A stretch of DNA of 12,048 bases from Trebonia sp. (lineage in GTDB: Bacteria; Actinomycetota; Actinomycetes; Streptosporangiales; Streptosporangiaceae), in assembly GCA_030043595.1 (NCBI GenBank), contig JASHXJ010000083.1:1-12048 (forward strand). The letters are read 5' to 3'. Positions 1 through 5,851 of this stretch are shown here, one piece after another. The notes below the pieces were generated by a model that saw only the letters and a program-made list of their open reading frames with translations, searched no databases and was not told the DNA's origin. Made by a program: the position numbers and the translations under genes. Positions within the stretch are counted from its first letter, which is position 1, and each line of letters opens with the position of its first letter.

Positions 1-48
1 GCGGCGGGGACCAAGATTCGTGGCGGAGGCGCTGCGCGATGCTGCCAA
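1..48 (-). CDS. rpoB: RNA polymerase beta subunit, N-terminal fragment (runs off left edge)
   Basis: The first 16 codons of the RNA polymerase beta subunit lie on the minus strand, starting with TTG at 48 and continuing past base 1. They read MAASRSASATNLGPRR, which resembles the N terminus of actinobacterial RpoB; those proteins commonly begin with TTG followed by Ala-Ala-Ser-Arg. A Shine-Dalgarno match, GAAGGA on the minus strand, sits 6-7 bases upstream of the TTG. Position supports the call, because rpoB follows rplL in nearly all bacteria and rplL is the next gene upstream here. None of the catalytic or rifampicin-binding region is in the window. The fragment is short, so the call rests on this N-terminal pattern plus synteny. 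Confidence 0.85.
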   Translation of the reverse strand, partial: MAASRSASATNLGPRR

Positions 49-167
49 CAGGGGTCCTTCCGAACTTGTCGCGGAACTATCACCGCACGCACGCAAAACG
101 CCCCGCGGCAGAAACCCCAGAGAGGCGACAGAGAGACCGAGGACGTAAGAGTGCAGCGCAAATGGTC

Positions 168-197
168 AGTGTAGCCAATGACTGCACTGCCTGTCAA
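168..197 (-). promoter_or_regulatory. Candidate housekeeping promoter for rpoB
   Basis: On the minus strand a perfect -35 hexamer TTGACA (192-197) is followed after 18 bases by TACACT (168-173), a good -10 for the principal sigma factor. Transcription would start near 161, about 112 bases before the rpoB TTG. It is the best-matching sigma-70-type promoter I found in the window. Its position downstream of the strong hairpin suggests that rpoB can be transcribed independently of the rplJ-rplL unit, as is known in some actinobacteria. Confidence 0.65.
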
Positions 198-436
198 CGG
201 TACGCCAAAATGTGGTTCACCTTGCTCTGCAGCATCCCCTGTCGGGGACGAAACGTCAAGCCGAAACGCCACGGTTCGGGGTGGTTAGCCGCGTGATCGA
301 TACCACACGGGTGCGGATGTGTAAGTTACAACGGTCCCGGGTATCACGATTATTCCGGCCGCGGGAGCCTGCGCTCCCCGGATGCGGTCGGGACGCGGGG
401 GCCGGCGCCCCATTCGGCTATTTTTGCGTCGTTCTG

Positions 437-453
437 CCGGGCGGGACGCCCGG
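437..453 (-). terminator. Second small hairpin downstream of rplL
   Basis: A perfect 7-bp stem (437-443 with 447-453) closes a 3-base loop, just downstream on the minus strand of the larger hairpin at 461-499. No U-tract follows it. It may be the second part of a tandem attenuator; function is inferred from position only. Confidence 0.35.
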
Positions 454-460
454 GGCGGAA

Positions 461-499
461 GCCGACGGCGCCGCCCGGGTTCCGGGCGGCGCCGTCGGC
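461..499 (-). terminator. Strong rplL-rpoB intercistronic hairpin (attenuator/terminator)
   Basis: A perfect 18-bp GC-rich inverted repeat (461-478 with 482-499) surrounds a 3-base loop, 45 bases after the rplL stop. There is no U-tract on the minus-strand transcript, as is common for actinobacterial terminators. In E. coli a partial terminator in the rplL-rpoB gap lowers rpoB output relative to the ribosomal proteins, and this hairpin occupies the equivalent place. The stem is nearly self-symmetric, so strand assignment comes from gene orientation. Confidence 0.7.
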
Positions 500-521
500 G
501 GCCAGTGCGAACGACAGTCGC

Positions 522-554
522 CTGACTTACCTGACCCGGCTGACTTACTTGACC
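522..554 (-). repeat. 15-bp tandem duplication spanning the rplL stop codon
   Basis: Bases 522-536 and 540-554 match at 14 of 15 positions with an 18-base period. The second copy contains the rplL stop (TAA at 545-547) and the first contains another in-frame TAA (527-529) six codons downstream. The duplication therefore keeps the reading frame and supplies a backup stop. Confidence 0.7.
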
Positions 555-937
555 GTGACCTTGGCGCCGGCGCCCTCGAGGGCGGCCCTCGCCTTGTCCG
601 CGGCCTCCTTGTTGACCTTCTCAAGGACGGTGTTCGGCGCGCCGTCCACCAGGTCCTTGGCCTCCTTCAGGCCCAGGCTGGTCAGCGAGCGCACCTCCTT
701 GATGACCTGAATCTTCTTTTCGCCAGCGGCCTCGAGGATGACGTCGAACTCGTCCTGCTCCTCGACCTCCTCGGCCGCGGCGCCGCCGCCGCCAGCCGCC
801 GGGGCGGCGGCAACCGCGACCGGCGCGGCTGCCTTGACGTCGAACGTCTCCTCAAAAGCCTTCACGAACTCGGACAGCTCAAGGAGGGTCATCTCCTTGA
901 ACGCGTCAAGCAGTTCGCCGCTGCTGAGCTTCGCCAT
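545..937 (-). CDS. rplL: 50S ribosomal protein L7/L12
   Basis: L7/L12 is the multicopy stalk protein of the large ribosomal subunit; it binds the L10 C-terminal helix and recruits translational GTPases. The protein has 130 residues, the usual length. Its N-terminal dimerisation domain (about 1-33, beginning MAKLSSGELL) is followed by an Ala/Gly-rich hinge (about 35-57), then the C-terminal GTPase-recruiting domain with EFDVILEAAGEKKIQVIK (63-80) and the GLKEAKDLVDGAP stretch (89-101). The ATG at 937 is preceded by a GAAGGGA ribosome binding site and lies 19 bases after the rplJ stop, so the two genes are co-transcribed. The Gly/Ala hinge (GGGGAAAEE) is typical of actinobacteria. Confidence 0.98.
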   Translation of the reverse strand: MAKLSSGELLDAFKEMTLLELSEFVKAFEETFDVKAAAPVAVAAAPAAGGGGAAAEEVEEQDEFDVILEAAGEKKIQVIKEVRSLTSLGLKEAKDLVDGAPNTVLEKVNKEAADKARAALEGAGAKVTVK

Positions 938-956
938 GATCGTTTCCCTTCGTTCC

Positions 957-1610
957 TTAGTCCTGGGTCTCTGTCTCGGTGTCGGGCGTGCCGGACGCCT
1001 CGGACGCCTCGGGCGCTTCGGGTTCCTCTGCCGTGTCCTGCGCGCCGGACGCCTCGGGCGCTTCCGGCGCGTCCACGGCCGCCGGCGCGGCGGCGGCCTC
1101 GACCTTGGCGCGCAGCGCGTCGGCCAGCAGCGCCATCTGCGTCGGCAGTGCGTTGAACGTCGCGGCGGCACCGGCCATCGACGCCTTCATGGCGCCAGCC
1201 AGCTTGGCCAGCAGCACCTCGCGCGGCTCGAGGTCGGCCAGCTTGCTGACCTCAGCCGCGGTGAGCGTCTTGCCGTCGAGCACGCCGCCCTTGATCACGA
1301 GCAGCGGGTTCGCCTTGGCGAAGTCCAGCAGGCCCTTGGCGGCCTGCGCGACATCCCCCTCGACGAACGCGATCGCGGACGGCCCAGACAGCAAGGGATT
1401 GAGCTGGTCGCCCAGCCCGGCCTCCCGCACCGCGATCTTGGTCAGCGTGTTCTTCACCACGGTGAACGTGGCGTTGCCCTTGAGCGAACCACGCAGCTCC
1501 GACAGCTGGGCCACCGTCAGCCCGCGGTACTCGGTCAGCACCGCGCCGTTTGACTCCCGGAACTTGCCGGTGAGCTCTTCGACCACGGCCGTCTTCTCGG
1601 CGTTTGCCAT
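957..1610 (-). CDS. rplJ: 50S ribosomal protein L10 with long acidic C-terminal tail
   Basis: L10 anchors L7/L12 dimers to 23S rRNA and represses its own operon through the leader. The 217-residue protein begins MANAEKTAVVEELTGKF at an ATG with a perfect AAGGAGG ribosome binding site just upstream. The globular rRNA-binding domain (about 1-130) includes LTVAQLSELRGSLK and KNTLTKIAVREAG. The helix that carries L7/L12 (about 140-170) includes QMALLADALRAKVEAAAAP. The usual protein ends near 165-180; here a further acidic Pro/Glu/Ala/Ser tail follows, with a repeated PEAPEAS-type motif and the end TETETQD. The tail is probably disordered. The gene lies 19 bases upstream of rplL, and an L10 leader precedes it. 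Confidence 0.97.
   Translation of the reverse strand: MANAEKTAVVEELTGKFRESNGAVLTEYRGLTVAQLSELRGSLKGNATFTVVKNTLTKIAVREAGLGDQLNPLLSGPSAIAFVEGDVAQAAKGLLDFAKANPLLVIKGGVLDGKTLTAAEVSKLADLEPREVLLAKLAGAMKASMAGAAATFNALPTQMALLADALRAKVEAAAAPAAVDAPEAPEASGAQDTAEEPEAPEASEASGTPDTETETQD
1001..1064 (-). repeat. Direct repeats encoding the L10 acidic tail
   Basis: Bases 1001-1019 and 1046-1064 are identical over 19 positions and 45 bases (15 codons) apart, so they repeat in frame within rplJ and both encode EAPEAS. A partial extra unit lies at 991-1003. This suggests the L10 tail grew by internal duplication. Confidence 0.6.
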
Positions 1611-1662
1611 GAGCCTCCTTTCCCTCTTGTCGTGCCTGCCACAGCTATGCCGGTAAACACGA

Positions 1663-1691
1663 ACGCCCCGGGCGCAGGGCGCACGGGGCGT
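1663..1691 (-). terminator. Attenuator hairpin at the end of the L10 leader
   Basis: An 8-bp perfect stem, ACGCCCCG pairing with CGGGGCGT (1663-1670 and 1684-1691), lies downstream of the L10 leader on the minus strand and about 55 bases before the rplJ start. It is followed by a short T-containing run (TCGTGTTT). It is well placed to be the terminator whose formation depends on L10 binding. The mechanism is inferred from other L10 leaders. Confidence 0.5.
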
Positions 1692-1705
1692 AAACCGCTG
1701 TCAGC

Positions 1706-1814
1706 GGCTGAGGCTCACGGTCACCTGCGCGGGATGTCCGTCCGCGGGGGTCTCGCGACCCCCGCCGGAACCTTCGGCGCAGCCTGCGGGCTGCGCATCC
1801 AGCGGTCTTCGGCA
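1706..1814 (-). ncRNA. Ribosomal protein L10 leader
   Basis: The structured leader of the rplJ-rplL mRNA binds the L10-L12 complex and gives feedback control. The minus strand shows recognisable conserved blocks: GCCGAAGACCGCTGG at the 5' end (about 1799-1813), CCGAAGGTTCCGG in the middle, and CGCGCAGGTGACCGTGAG at the 3' end (about 1711-1729). Two stems stand out: a 7-bp arm (1777-1783 with 1790-1796) and a 9-bp arm (1744-1752 with 1757-1765, loop of 4). These blocks and their place before rplJ match the Rfam L10 leader family as I know it. The exact boundaries are my estimate. Confidence 0.8.
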
Positions 1815-1820
1815 AAGCCA

Positions 1821-1847
1821 AGGATATCAAACGAATTTCGCTGTCCG
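1821..1847 (-). promoter_or_regulatory. Candidate promoter for the L10 leader-rplJ-rplL transcript
   Basis: This is the only AT-rich patch between rplA and rplJ. On the minus strand CGGACA (1842-1847) could be a -35 and TATCCT (1821-1826) a -10, though the 15-base spacer is short. A start near 1814 would place the first transcribed base at the beginning of the L10 leader, which is the main support. Confidence 0.45.
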
Positions 1848-1906
1848 GACTGGCGGGCCAGCGCGCGAGCCCAGCGCGGAGACTGGCGTGACGCGCGGGA
1901 AAGGAT

Positions 1907-1928
1907 CCGGCGACGCCGGCGACGCCGG
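1907..1928 (-). terminator. Short 9-bp repeats/hairpin just after rplA
   Basis: A 9-base unit occurs 2.4 times in tandem directly after the rplA stop and can fold as CCGGC-GTC-GCCGG. It could act as a weak terminator or attenuator between rplA and the rplJ promoter, but there is no U-tract. Confidence 0.3.
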
Positions 1929-1933
1929 TACTG

Positions 1934-2653
1934 TCAGGCGGCCGGCTCGGCTTCCTCGATGAGGCCGCGGGTCTTGTTCGGGTCGACCGGGATGCCGGGT
2001 CCCATCGTCGTGGTGAACGTCACCTTCTTCAGGTAGCGGCCCTTGGCGGCGGCCGGCTTGAGCCGGATCACCTCGTCGAGCGCGGCCGCGTAGTTCTGGA
2101 GCAGCGCGTTCTTGTCGAAGGACGCCTTGCCCACCACGAAGTGCAGGTTGCCGTGCCGGTCCGTACGGAACTCGATCTTGCCGCCCTTGATCTCGGTGAC
2201 GGCGCGGGCCACGTCGGGGGTGACGGTCCCTGTCTTCGGGTTGGGCATCATGCCGCGCGGACCGAGCACCCGGCCGAGGCGGCCGACCTTGCCCATCAGG
2301 TCCGGCGTGGCCACGACCGCGTCGAAGTCGAGGAAGCCGCCCTGGATGCGCTCGATCAGGTCGTCCGAGCCGACGAAGTCGGCGCCGGCGGCGCGTGCCT
2401 CCTCGGCGCGGTCACCGGTGGCGAACACCAGCACGCGGGCGGTCTTGCCGGTGCCGTTCGGCAGGTTGACGGTGCCGCGGACCATCTGGTCCTGCTTGCG
2501 GGGGTCGACGCCGAGCCGGAGGTTGACCTCGACGGTCGGGTCGAACTTCGTGACCTGGGTCGCCTTGGCGAGTTCCATCGCCTCCGCCGGGCTGTACAGC
2601 CGCTCGCGGTCGATCTTCTCAGCGGCGTTCAGGTATGCCTTGCTGCGCTTCAT
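1934..2653 (-). CDS. rplA: 50S ribosomal protein L1
   Basis: L1 forms the mobile L1 stalk on 23S rRNA, helps release deacylated tRNA, and represses L11-L1 translation in many bacteria. The 239-residue length is normal. The protein starts MKRSKAYLNAAEKIDRERLY and includes the family signature around residues 118-140 (GKVGRLGRVLGPRGMMPNPK), then GTVTPDVARAV and IEFRTDRHGNLHFVVGKASF. It ends with the usual TTTMGPGIPVDPNK segment. An in-frame GTG/ATG extension upstream exists, but the ATG at 2653 has GGGAG at a suitable distance and aligns with the family start. The 90-base gap to rplK is GC-rich and contains a weak CCCCGG/CCGGGG inverted repeat. Confidence 0.97.
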   Translation of the reverse strand: MKRSKAYLNAAEKIDRERLYSPAEAMELAKATQVTKFDPTVEVNLRLGVDPRKQDQMVRGTVNLPNGTGKTARVLVFATGDRAEEARAAGADFVGSDDLIERIQGGFLDFDAVVATPDLMGKVGRLGRVLGPRGMMPNPKTGTVTPDVARAVTEIKGGKIEFRTDRHGNLHFVVGKASFDKNALLQNYAAALDEVIRLKPAAAKGRYLKKVTFTTTMGPGIPVDPNKTRGLIEEAEPAA

Positions 2654-2743
2654 AGTGCTCTCCCTGGAGTGGAAGTCGTGGTCGTCTGGGCCCGCGCAAG
2701 GCCCTGCCACCCTGTCGGCCCCGGAGGTCGGCCCCCGGGGAAA

Positions 2744-3178
2744 TCAGCCTTCTACCTTGATGCCCATCGAGCGGGCGGTGCCGGCGATGATCTTCTCGGC
2801 GGCCTCGATCGTCGTCGCGTTCAGGTCGGGCATCTTGGTCTCGGCGATCTGCCGCAGCTGCGCCGCGGTCAGCGAGCCGACCTTGGTCTTGTGCGGCTCC
2901 TTGCTGCCCTTGTCGACGCCGGCGGCCTTCTTGATCAGCTCGGGCGCGGGCGGCGTCTTGGTGATGAACGTGAACGACCGGTCCTCGAAGATCGAGATCT
3001 CGACCGGGATGATGTTGCCTCGCTGGGACTCGGTCGCAGCGTTGTACTGCTTCACGAACTCCATGATGTTGACGCCGTGCGGGCCCAGCGCGGTACCGAC
3101 GGGCGGGGCCGGGGTGGCCGCGCCGGCCGGCAGCTGCACCTTGACGACGGCAGCGAGCTTCTTCCTTCTTGGCGGCAT
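2744..3178 (-). CDS. rplK: 50S ribosomal protein L11
   Basis: L11 binds the GTPase-associated centre of 23S rRNA and is needed for RelA-type sensing of stalled ribosomes. The 144-residue protein reads MPPRRKKLAAVVKVQLPAGA at the N terminus. It contains the Pro-rich PAPPVGTALGPHGVNIMEF block (about 23-41), the linker at TKTPPAPELIKKAAG, and the C-terminal rRNA-binding domain ending ARSMGIKVEG. The ATG at 3178 is 17 bases after the nusG stop, with AGAGGA about 12 bases upstream, a slightly long spacing. Earlier in-frame starts would overlap nusG and add non-conserved sequence. Confidence 0.97.
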   Translation of the reverse strand: MPPRRKKLAAVVKVQLPAGAATPAPPVGTALGPHGVNIMEFVKQYNAATESQRGNIIPVEISIFEDRSFTFITKTPPAPELIKKAAGVDKGSKEPHKTKVGSLTAAQLRQIAETKMPDLNATTIEAAEKIIAGTARSMGIKVEG

Positions 3179-3195
3179 GACTGTTGGGATTCCTC

Positions 3196-3957
3196 TCAGA
3201 TCTTCGAGACCTGGTCGAATGAAAGCTCGACGGGCGTCTCCCTGCCGAAGATCGACACGAGCACCTTGAGCTTCTGCGTGACCGGGTTGACCTCGTTCAC
3301 GGTCGCGGCAAGCGTCGCGAACGGTCCATCCATAACGGTAACCGACTCGCCGACCTCGTATTCCGGCGCCGACTTCCGCGCGGTCGCCGCCTGCGCTCCA
3401 GCCGCCTCGGCCGGGGCCGGGGCGAGCAGCGCGGCGACTTCGCTGAGCGGCAGCGGTGACGGCCGGCTCGACAGGCCGACGAAGCCCGTGACACCGGGCG
3501 TGTTCCTGACCACGGCCCACGACTCGTCCGTGAGGTCCATCCGGACAAGGATGTACCCCGGCAGCACCTTCTCGTTGACCGTCTGCTTCTTGCCGCTCTT
3601 GATCTCGGTCACCTGGTGGGTGGGGACCTCGATCTGGAAGATGTGCTCCTCCATGTTGAGCGACATGATCCGGCTTTCCAGGTTGGTCTTCACCCGGTTC
3701 TCGTACCCGGCGTACGAGTGCACCACGTACCAGTCGCCGGGCTGCATGCGCAGCTCGCGCATGAACTCGGCGAGGGCGTCGGACTCCTCGGCGGGACCAT
3801 CGCCGCCGCCGAAGGCACCCTCGTCCCGGGCAGCCTCGTCTCCCGCACCCTCGTCGGCGAAGGCGGAAGTCTCGTCGGTCACGTCGGCTGCCTCCCCATC
3901 CACTGCGCCGGTCGCCGGGTAGTCATCGGTGTGCAGTTGGGACTCGGACACGGTCAC
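3196..3957 (-). CDS. nusG: Transcription termination/antitermination factor NusG
   Basis: NusG rides on RNA polymerase and, through its KOW domain, contacts Rho or the ribosome via S10. The protein has 253 residues from a GTG start at 3957. Residues 1-72 form an acidic, probably disordered extension typical of actinobacteria. The NGN domain follows (about 74-165; GDWYVVHSYAGYENRVKTNL, then VLPGYILVRMDLTDESW and VVRNTPGVTGFVG). A linker rich in Ala (about 172-198) leads to the KOW domain (200-253, with GESVTVMDGPFATLAATV and SIFGRETPVELSFDQV). A second in-frame GTG lies two codons downstream, so the exact start is uncertain. It sits between secE and rplK, the conserved order. Confidence 0.97.
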   Translation of the reverse strand: MTVSESQLHTDDYPATGAVDGEAADVTDETSAFADEGAGDEAARDEGAFGGGDGPAEESDALAEFMRELRMQPGDWYVVHSYAGYENRVKTNLESRIMSLNMEEHIFQIEVPTHQVTEIKSGKKQTVNEKVLPGYILVRMDLTDESWAVVRNTPGVTGFVGLSSRPSPLPLSEVAALLAPAPAEAAGAQAATARKSAPEYEVGESVTVMDGPFATLAATVNEVNPVTQKLKVLVSIFGRETPVELSFDQVSKI

Positions 3958-4088
3958 TCACTCTCTTCTGTGCTCGCTAGGCCGGTGCTCGCACGGCAGC
4001 TAGCCCGGCGAGAGACCCCGGTGATCATCGCGCCGCGCGCTGTGCTCGCGTGGCGCGGCGCGGCCGCCGGGGCGTCCGCGATCCGGCG
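3958..4088 (-). other. secE-nusG intercistronic region with repeats and hairpin
   Basis: This 131-base GC-rich spacer has no gene. It contains a 10-bp perfect stem (4029-4038 with 4053-4062, loop of 14). The 8-mer GTGCTCGC occurs three times (3970-3977, 3985-3992, 4042-4049), and the third copy lies in the hairpin loop. No clear promoter is visible. It may attenuate nusG relative to secE. Confidence 0.45.
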
Positions 4089-4340
4089 TCAGCCGAAGAT
4101 CGCGAACATCAGCTTGGTGAACCCGTAGTCCAAGGTCAAGACGATGGTGCTCATGATGATGACGAACACGAGCGCGACCGCCGTGTAGGTCATGAGCTCA
4201 TGGCGGGTCGGCCAGATAACCTTCCGCAGCTCCGCGGCGACCTGCCTGGTGAACAAGGCAGGAGTGGTCCTGTCCCGCTTCGCGGCACGCCTGGACCCGC
4301 TGCGTCGCTCCGCGCTCTGGCCTTGCGTCTGGGTCGCCAT
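4089..4340 (-). CDS. secE: Preprotein translocase subunit SecE
   Basis: SecE clamps SecY in the membrane as part of the SecYEG protein-conducting channel. The 83-residue protein is the short single-span type found outside proteobacteria. A basic hydrophilic N terminus (1-30) is followed by the conserved amphipathic helix AAELRKVIWPTRHEL (35-49), then a single membrane segment (about 53-70, VALVFVIIMSTIVL). The ATG at 4340 has GGTGAGG four bases upstream. It lies between tRNA-Trp and nusG, the standard arrangement in actinobacteria. Confidence 0.97.
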   Translation of the reverse strand: MATQTQGQSAERRSGSRRAAKRDRTTPALFTRQVAAELRKVIWPTRHELMTYTAVALVFVIIMSTIVLTLDYGFTKLMFAIFG

Positions 4341-4414
4341 GTCCTCACCTGTACAGCACTGAACGGATCACCACGCGCCGGCCAGCCGGACGCTCTGGTC
4401 CAGCCGGTCTGCAC

Positions 4415-4490
4415 TGGCAGGGCAGGAGGGACTCGAACCCCCAACCGCCGGTTTTGGAGACCGGGACTCTACCAATTGAGCTACTGCCCT
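4415..4490 (-). tRNA. trpT: tRNA-Trp (anticodon CCA)
   Basis: A complete cloverleaf can be drawn. The acceptor stem AGGGCAG pairs with CTGCCCT, the D arm contains AGCTCAATTGGTAGAG, and the anticodon arm is CCGGT-CTCCAAA-ACCGG with CCA at 4455-4457. The T arm contains TTCGAGT. The discriminator base is G and the 3' CCA appears to be encoded (4415-4417). It is upstream of and co-oriented with secE. Confidence 0.96.
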
Positions 4491-4507
4491 CCGCCTGCAA
4501 TCACCAG

Positions 4508-4538
4508 AGTGTACGTCGAACGCGCCCTGTACGTCGAA
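4508..4538 (-). promoter_or_regulatory. Candidate promoter for tRNA-Trp-secE with a duplicated 12-mer
   Basis: On the minus strand TACACT (4508-4513) is a good -10, about 20 bases before the tRNA 5' end. A TTCGAC-like -35 lies at 4533-4538 with a 19-base spacer. A 12-base direct repeat (4510-4521 and 4528-4539, 18-base period) overlaps both elements. Confidence 0.45.
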
Positions 4539-4572
4539 CCGAACCAGCAGACCGGCGGCTTGCGCAAACCCG

Positions 4573-4603
4573 TTGGAGGTCGTCCGCCCGTAAGTGACAC
4601 GAT
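4573..4603 (+). promoter_or_regulatory. Possible leaderless promoter for the aminotransferase
   Basis: No Shine-Dalgarno sequence precedes the ATG at 4610. A weak TTGGAG (4573-4578) and CACGAT (4598-4603, 6 bases before the ATG) with a 19-base spacer would give a transcript starting at or next to the start codon. The match to consensus is poor. Confidence 0.25.
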
Positions 4604-4609
4604 GGGTGC

Positions 4610-5815
4610 ATGCCAACCACGAGAATTTCCGCCCGGGTGTCGGCCATCTCCGAATCCGCCACCCTGGCCGTCGACGCGAAAGCCAAGGCGCTGAAGGCGG
4701 CCGGCCGGCCGGTCATCGGGTTCGGTGCCGGCGAGCCGGACTTCCCGACGCCCGATTACATCGTCGAGGCCGCGCGGAAGGCGGCGGGGGAACCCCGGTT
4801 CCACAAGTACACGCCAACCGCCGGCCTGCCCGAGCTCCGCCAGGCCGTCGCCGACAAGACCGCCCGCGACTCCGGCTTCGCCGTGACCGCCGACCAGGTG
4901 CTCGTCACCAATGGCGGCAAGCAGGCCGTCTACCAGACGTTCGCCACACTGCTCGACGACGGGGACGAGGCGCTGCTCCCCGCCCCGTACTGGACCACCT
5001 ACCCAGAGGCGATCGCGCTCGCCGGAGGCGTGCCGGTGCCGGTGCACACCGACGAGAGCACCGGCTACCTCGCCTCGGTCGAGGCCCTGGACGCGGCGTG
5101 CACCGAGCGCACCAAGCTGCTCGTCTTCGTCTCCCCGTCCAACCCGACCGGCGCCGTCTACCCGCCGGACCAGGTGCGGGCGATCGGCGAGTGGGCGGCC
5201 GCCAGGGGGATCTGGGTGGTGACCGACGAGATCTACGAGCACCTCGTGTACGGTGACGCCCGGTTCTCCTCGATCCCCGTCGAGGCGCCGGAAATCACCG
5301 ACCGCTGCGTGGTCCTCAACGGCGTGGCCAAGACGTATGCCATGACCGGCTGGCGGGTCGGCTGGATGATCGGCCCGAAGGACGTGATCAAGGCCGCCAC
5401 CAACCTGCAGAGCCACTCGACCTCGAACGTGGCGAACGTGTCGCAGGCGGCGGCGCTCGCCGCGGTGACCGGCGACCTGTCGGCAGTGGTGGCGATGCGG
5501 GAGGCCTTCGACCGGCGCAGGAAGACGATCGTCACGATGCTCAACGAGATCCCCGGTGTCGTGTGCCCGGAGCCGCTCGGCGCGTTCTACGCCTACCCGA
5601 GCGTCAAGGGGGTACTCGGCAAGGAGATCGCGGGCAGGCGACCGCAGACGTCTGCCGAGCTGGCCGGCCTCATCCTGGACGAGGCCGAGGTCGCCGTCGT
5701 TCCCGGCGAGGCGTTCGGGACGCCCGGGTACTTCCGGCTCTCCTACGCCCTGGGCGATGCCGACCTGGAAGAAGGCGTCAGCCGGATCGGCAAGCTGCTC
5801 GCCGAGGCCAGGTAG
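4610..5815 (+). CDS. aspC: Pyridoxal phosphate-dependent aminotransferase, class I (aspartate aminotransferase type)
   Basis: The enzyme transfers an amino group between an amino acid (probably aspartate or a related donor) and a 2-oxo acid. The protein has 401 residues, full length for the subgroup I-gamma aspartate aminotransferases. Landmarks are FGAGEPDFPTPDYI (38-51), NGGKQAVYQT (101-110), and SPSNPTGAV (175-183) with the PLP-contacting Asn178. VVTDEIYEHLVY (203-214) holds Asp206 and Tyr209. VAKTYAMTGWRVGW (239-252) holds the Schiff-base Lys241, and FRLSYA (375-380) holds Arg376, which binds the substrate carboxylate. The ATG at 4610 is the family start; no ribosome binding site is evident, so translation may be leaderless. 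Substrate choice cannot be fixed from sequence. Divergent from tRNA-Trp and 36 bases upstream of the deaminase gene, probably one operon. Confidence 0.93.
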   Translation: MPTTRISARVSAISESATLAVDAKAKALKAAGRPVIGFGAGEPDFPTPDYIVEAARKAAGEPRFHKYTPTAGLPELRQAVADKTARDSGFAVTADQVLVTNGGKQAVYQTFATLLDDGDEALLPAPYWTTYPEAIALAGGVPVPVHTDESTGYLASVEALDAACTERTKLLVFVSPSNPTGAVYPPDQVRAIGEWAAARGIWVVTDEIYEHLVYGDARFSSIPVEAPEITDRCVVLNGVAKTYAMTGWRVGWMIGPKDVIKAATNLQSHSTSNVANVSQAAALAAVTGDLSAVVAMREAFDRRRKTIVTMLNEIPGVVCPEPLGAFYAYPSVKGVLGKEIAGRRPQTSAELAGLILDEAEVAVVPGEAFGTPGYFRLSYALGDADLEEGVSRIGKLLAEAR

Positions 5816-5851
5816 CGCCAGGTAACCGTCCCGGTCCACGAGAATGAGGGG

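Larger units (their letters stand above)
49..544 (-). other. rplL-rpoB intergenic region / rpoB leader
   Basis: About 500 bases separate rplL from rpoB and hold no convincing gene; the frames open on either strand have no family resemblance. Going downstream from rplL, the region contains a duplicated stop context (522-554), a very strong hairpin (461-499), a smaller hairpin (437-453) and a well-formed promoter (168-197). The predicted rpoB 5' untranslated region from that promoter is about 110 bases. A short inverted repeat forming CCCC/GGGG arms lies near 235-250, and an 11-base palindrome at 320-330. Confidence 0.7.

Noticed and set aside
320..330. Palindrome TGTAAGTTACA as an operator
   Set aside because: Arms of only five bases around one centre base are expected by chance in a 12-kb window, and it is not placed on a promoter element.
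212..1156. Long plus-strand open frames across the ribosomal protein genes (for example 212-1156, 738-1553, 2141-3922)
   Set aside because: They are antisense to well-identified rplL, rplJ, rplA, rplK and nusG, have Arg/Ala/Gly-rich compositions typical of antisense frames in high-GC DNA, and resemble no family.
4560..4567. Palindrome TTGCGCAA upstream of the aminotransferase as an operator
   Set aside because: Eight bases are too short to be informative without a second copy, and none is seen nearby.
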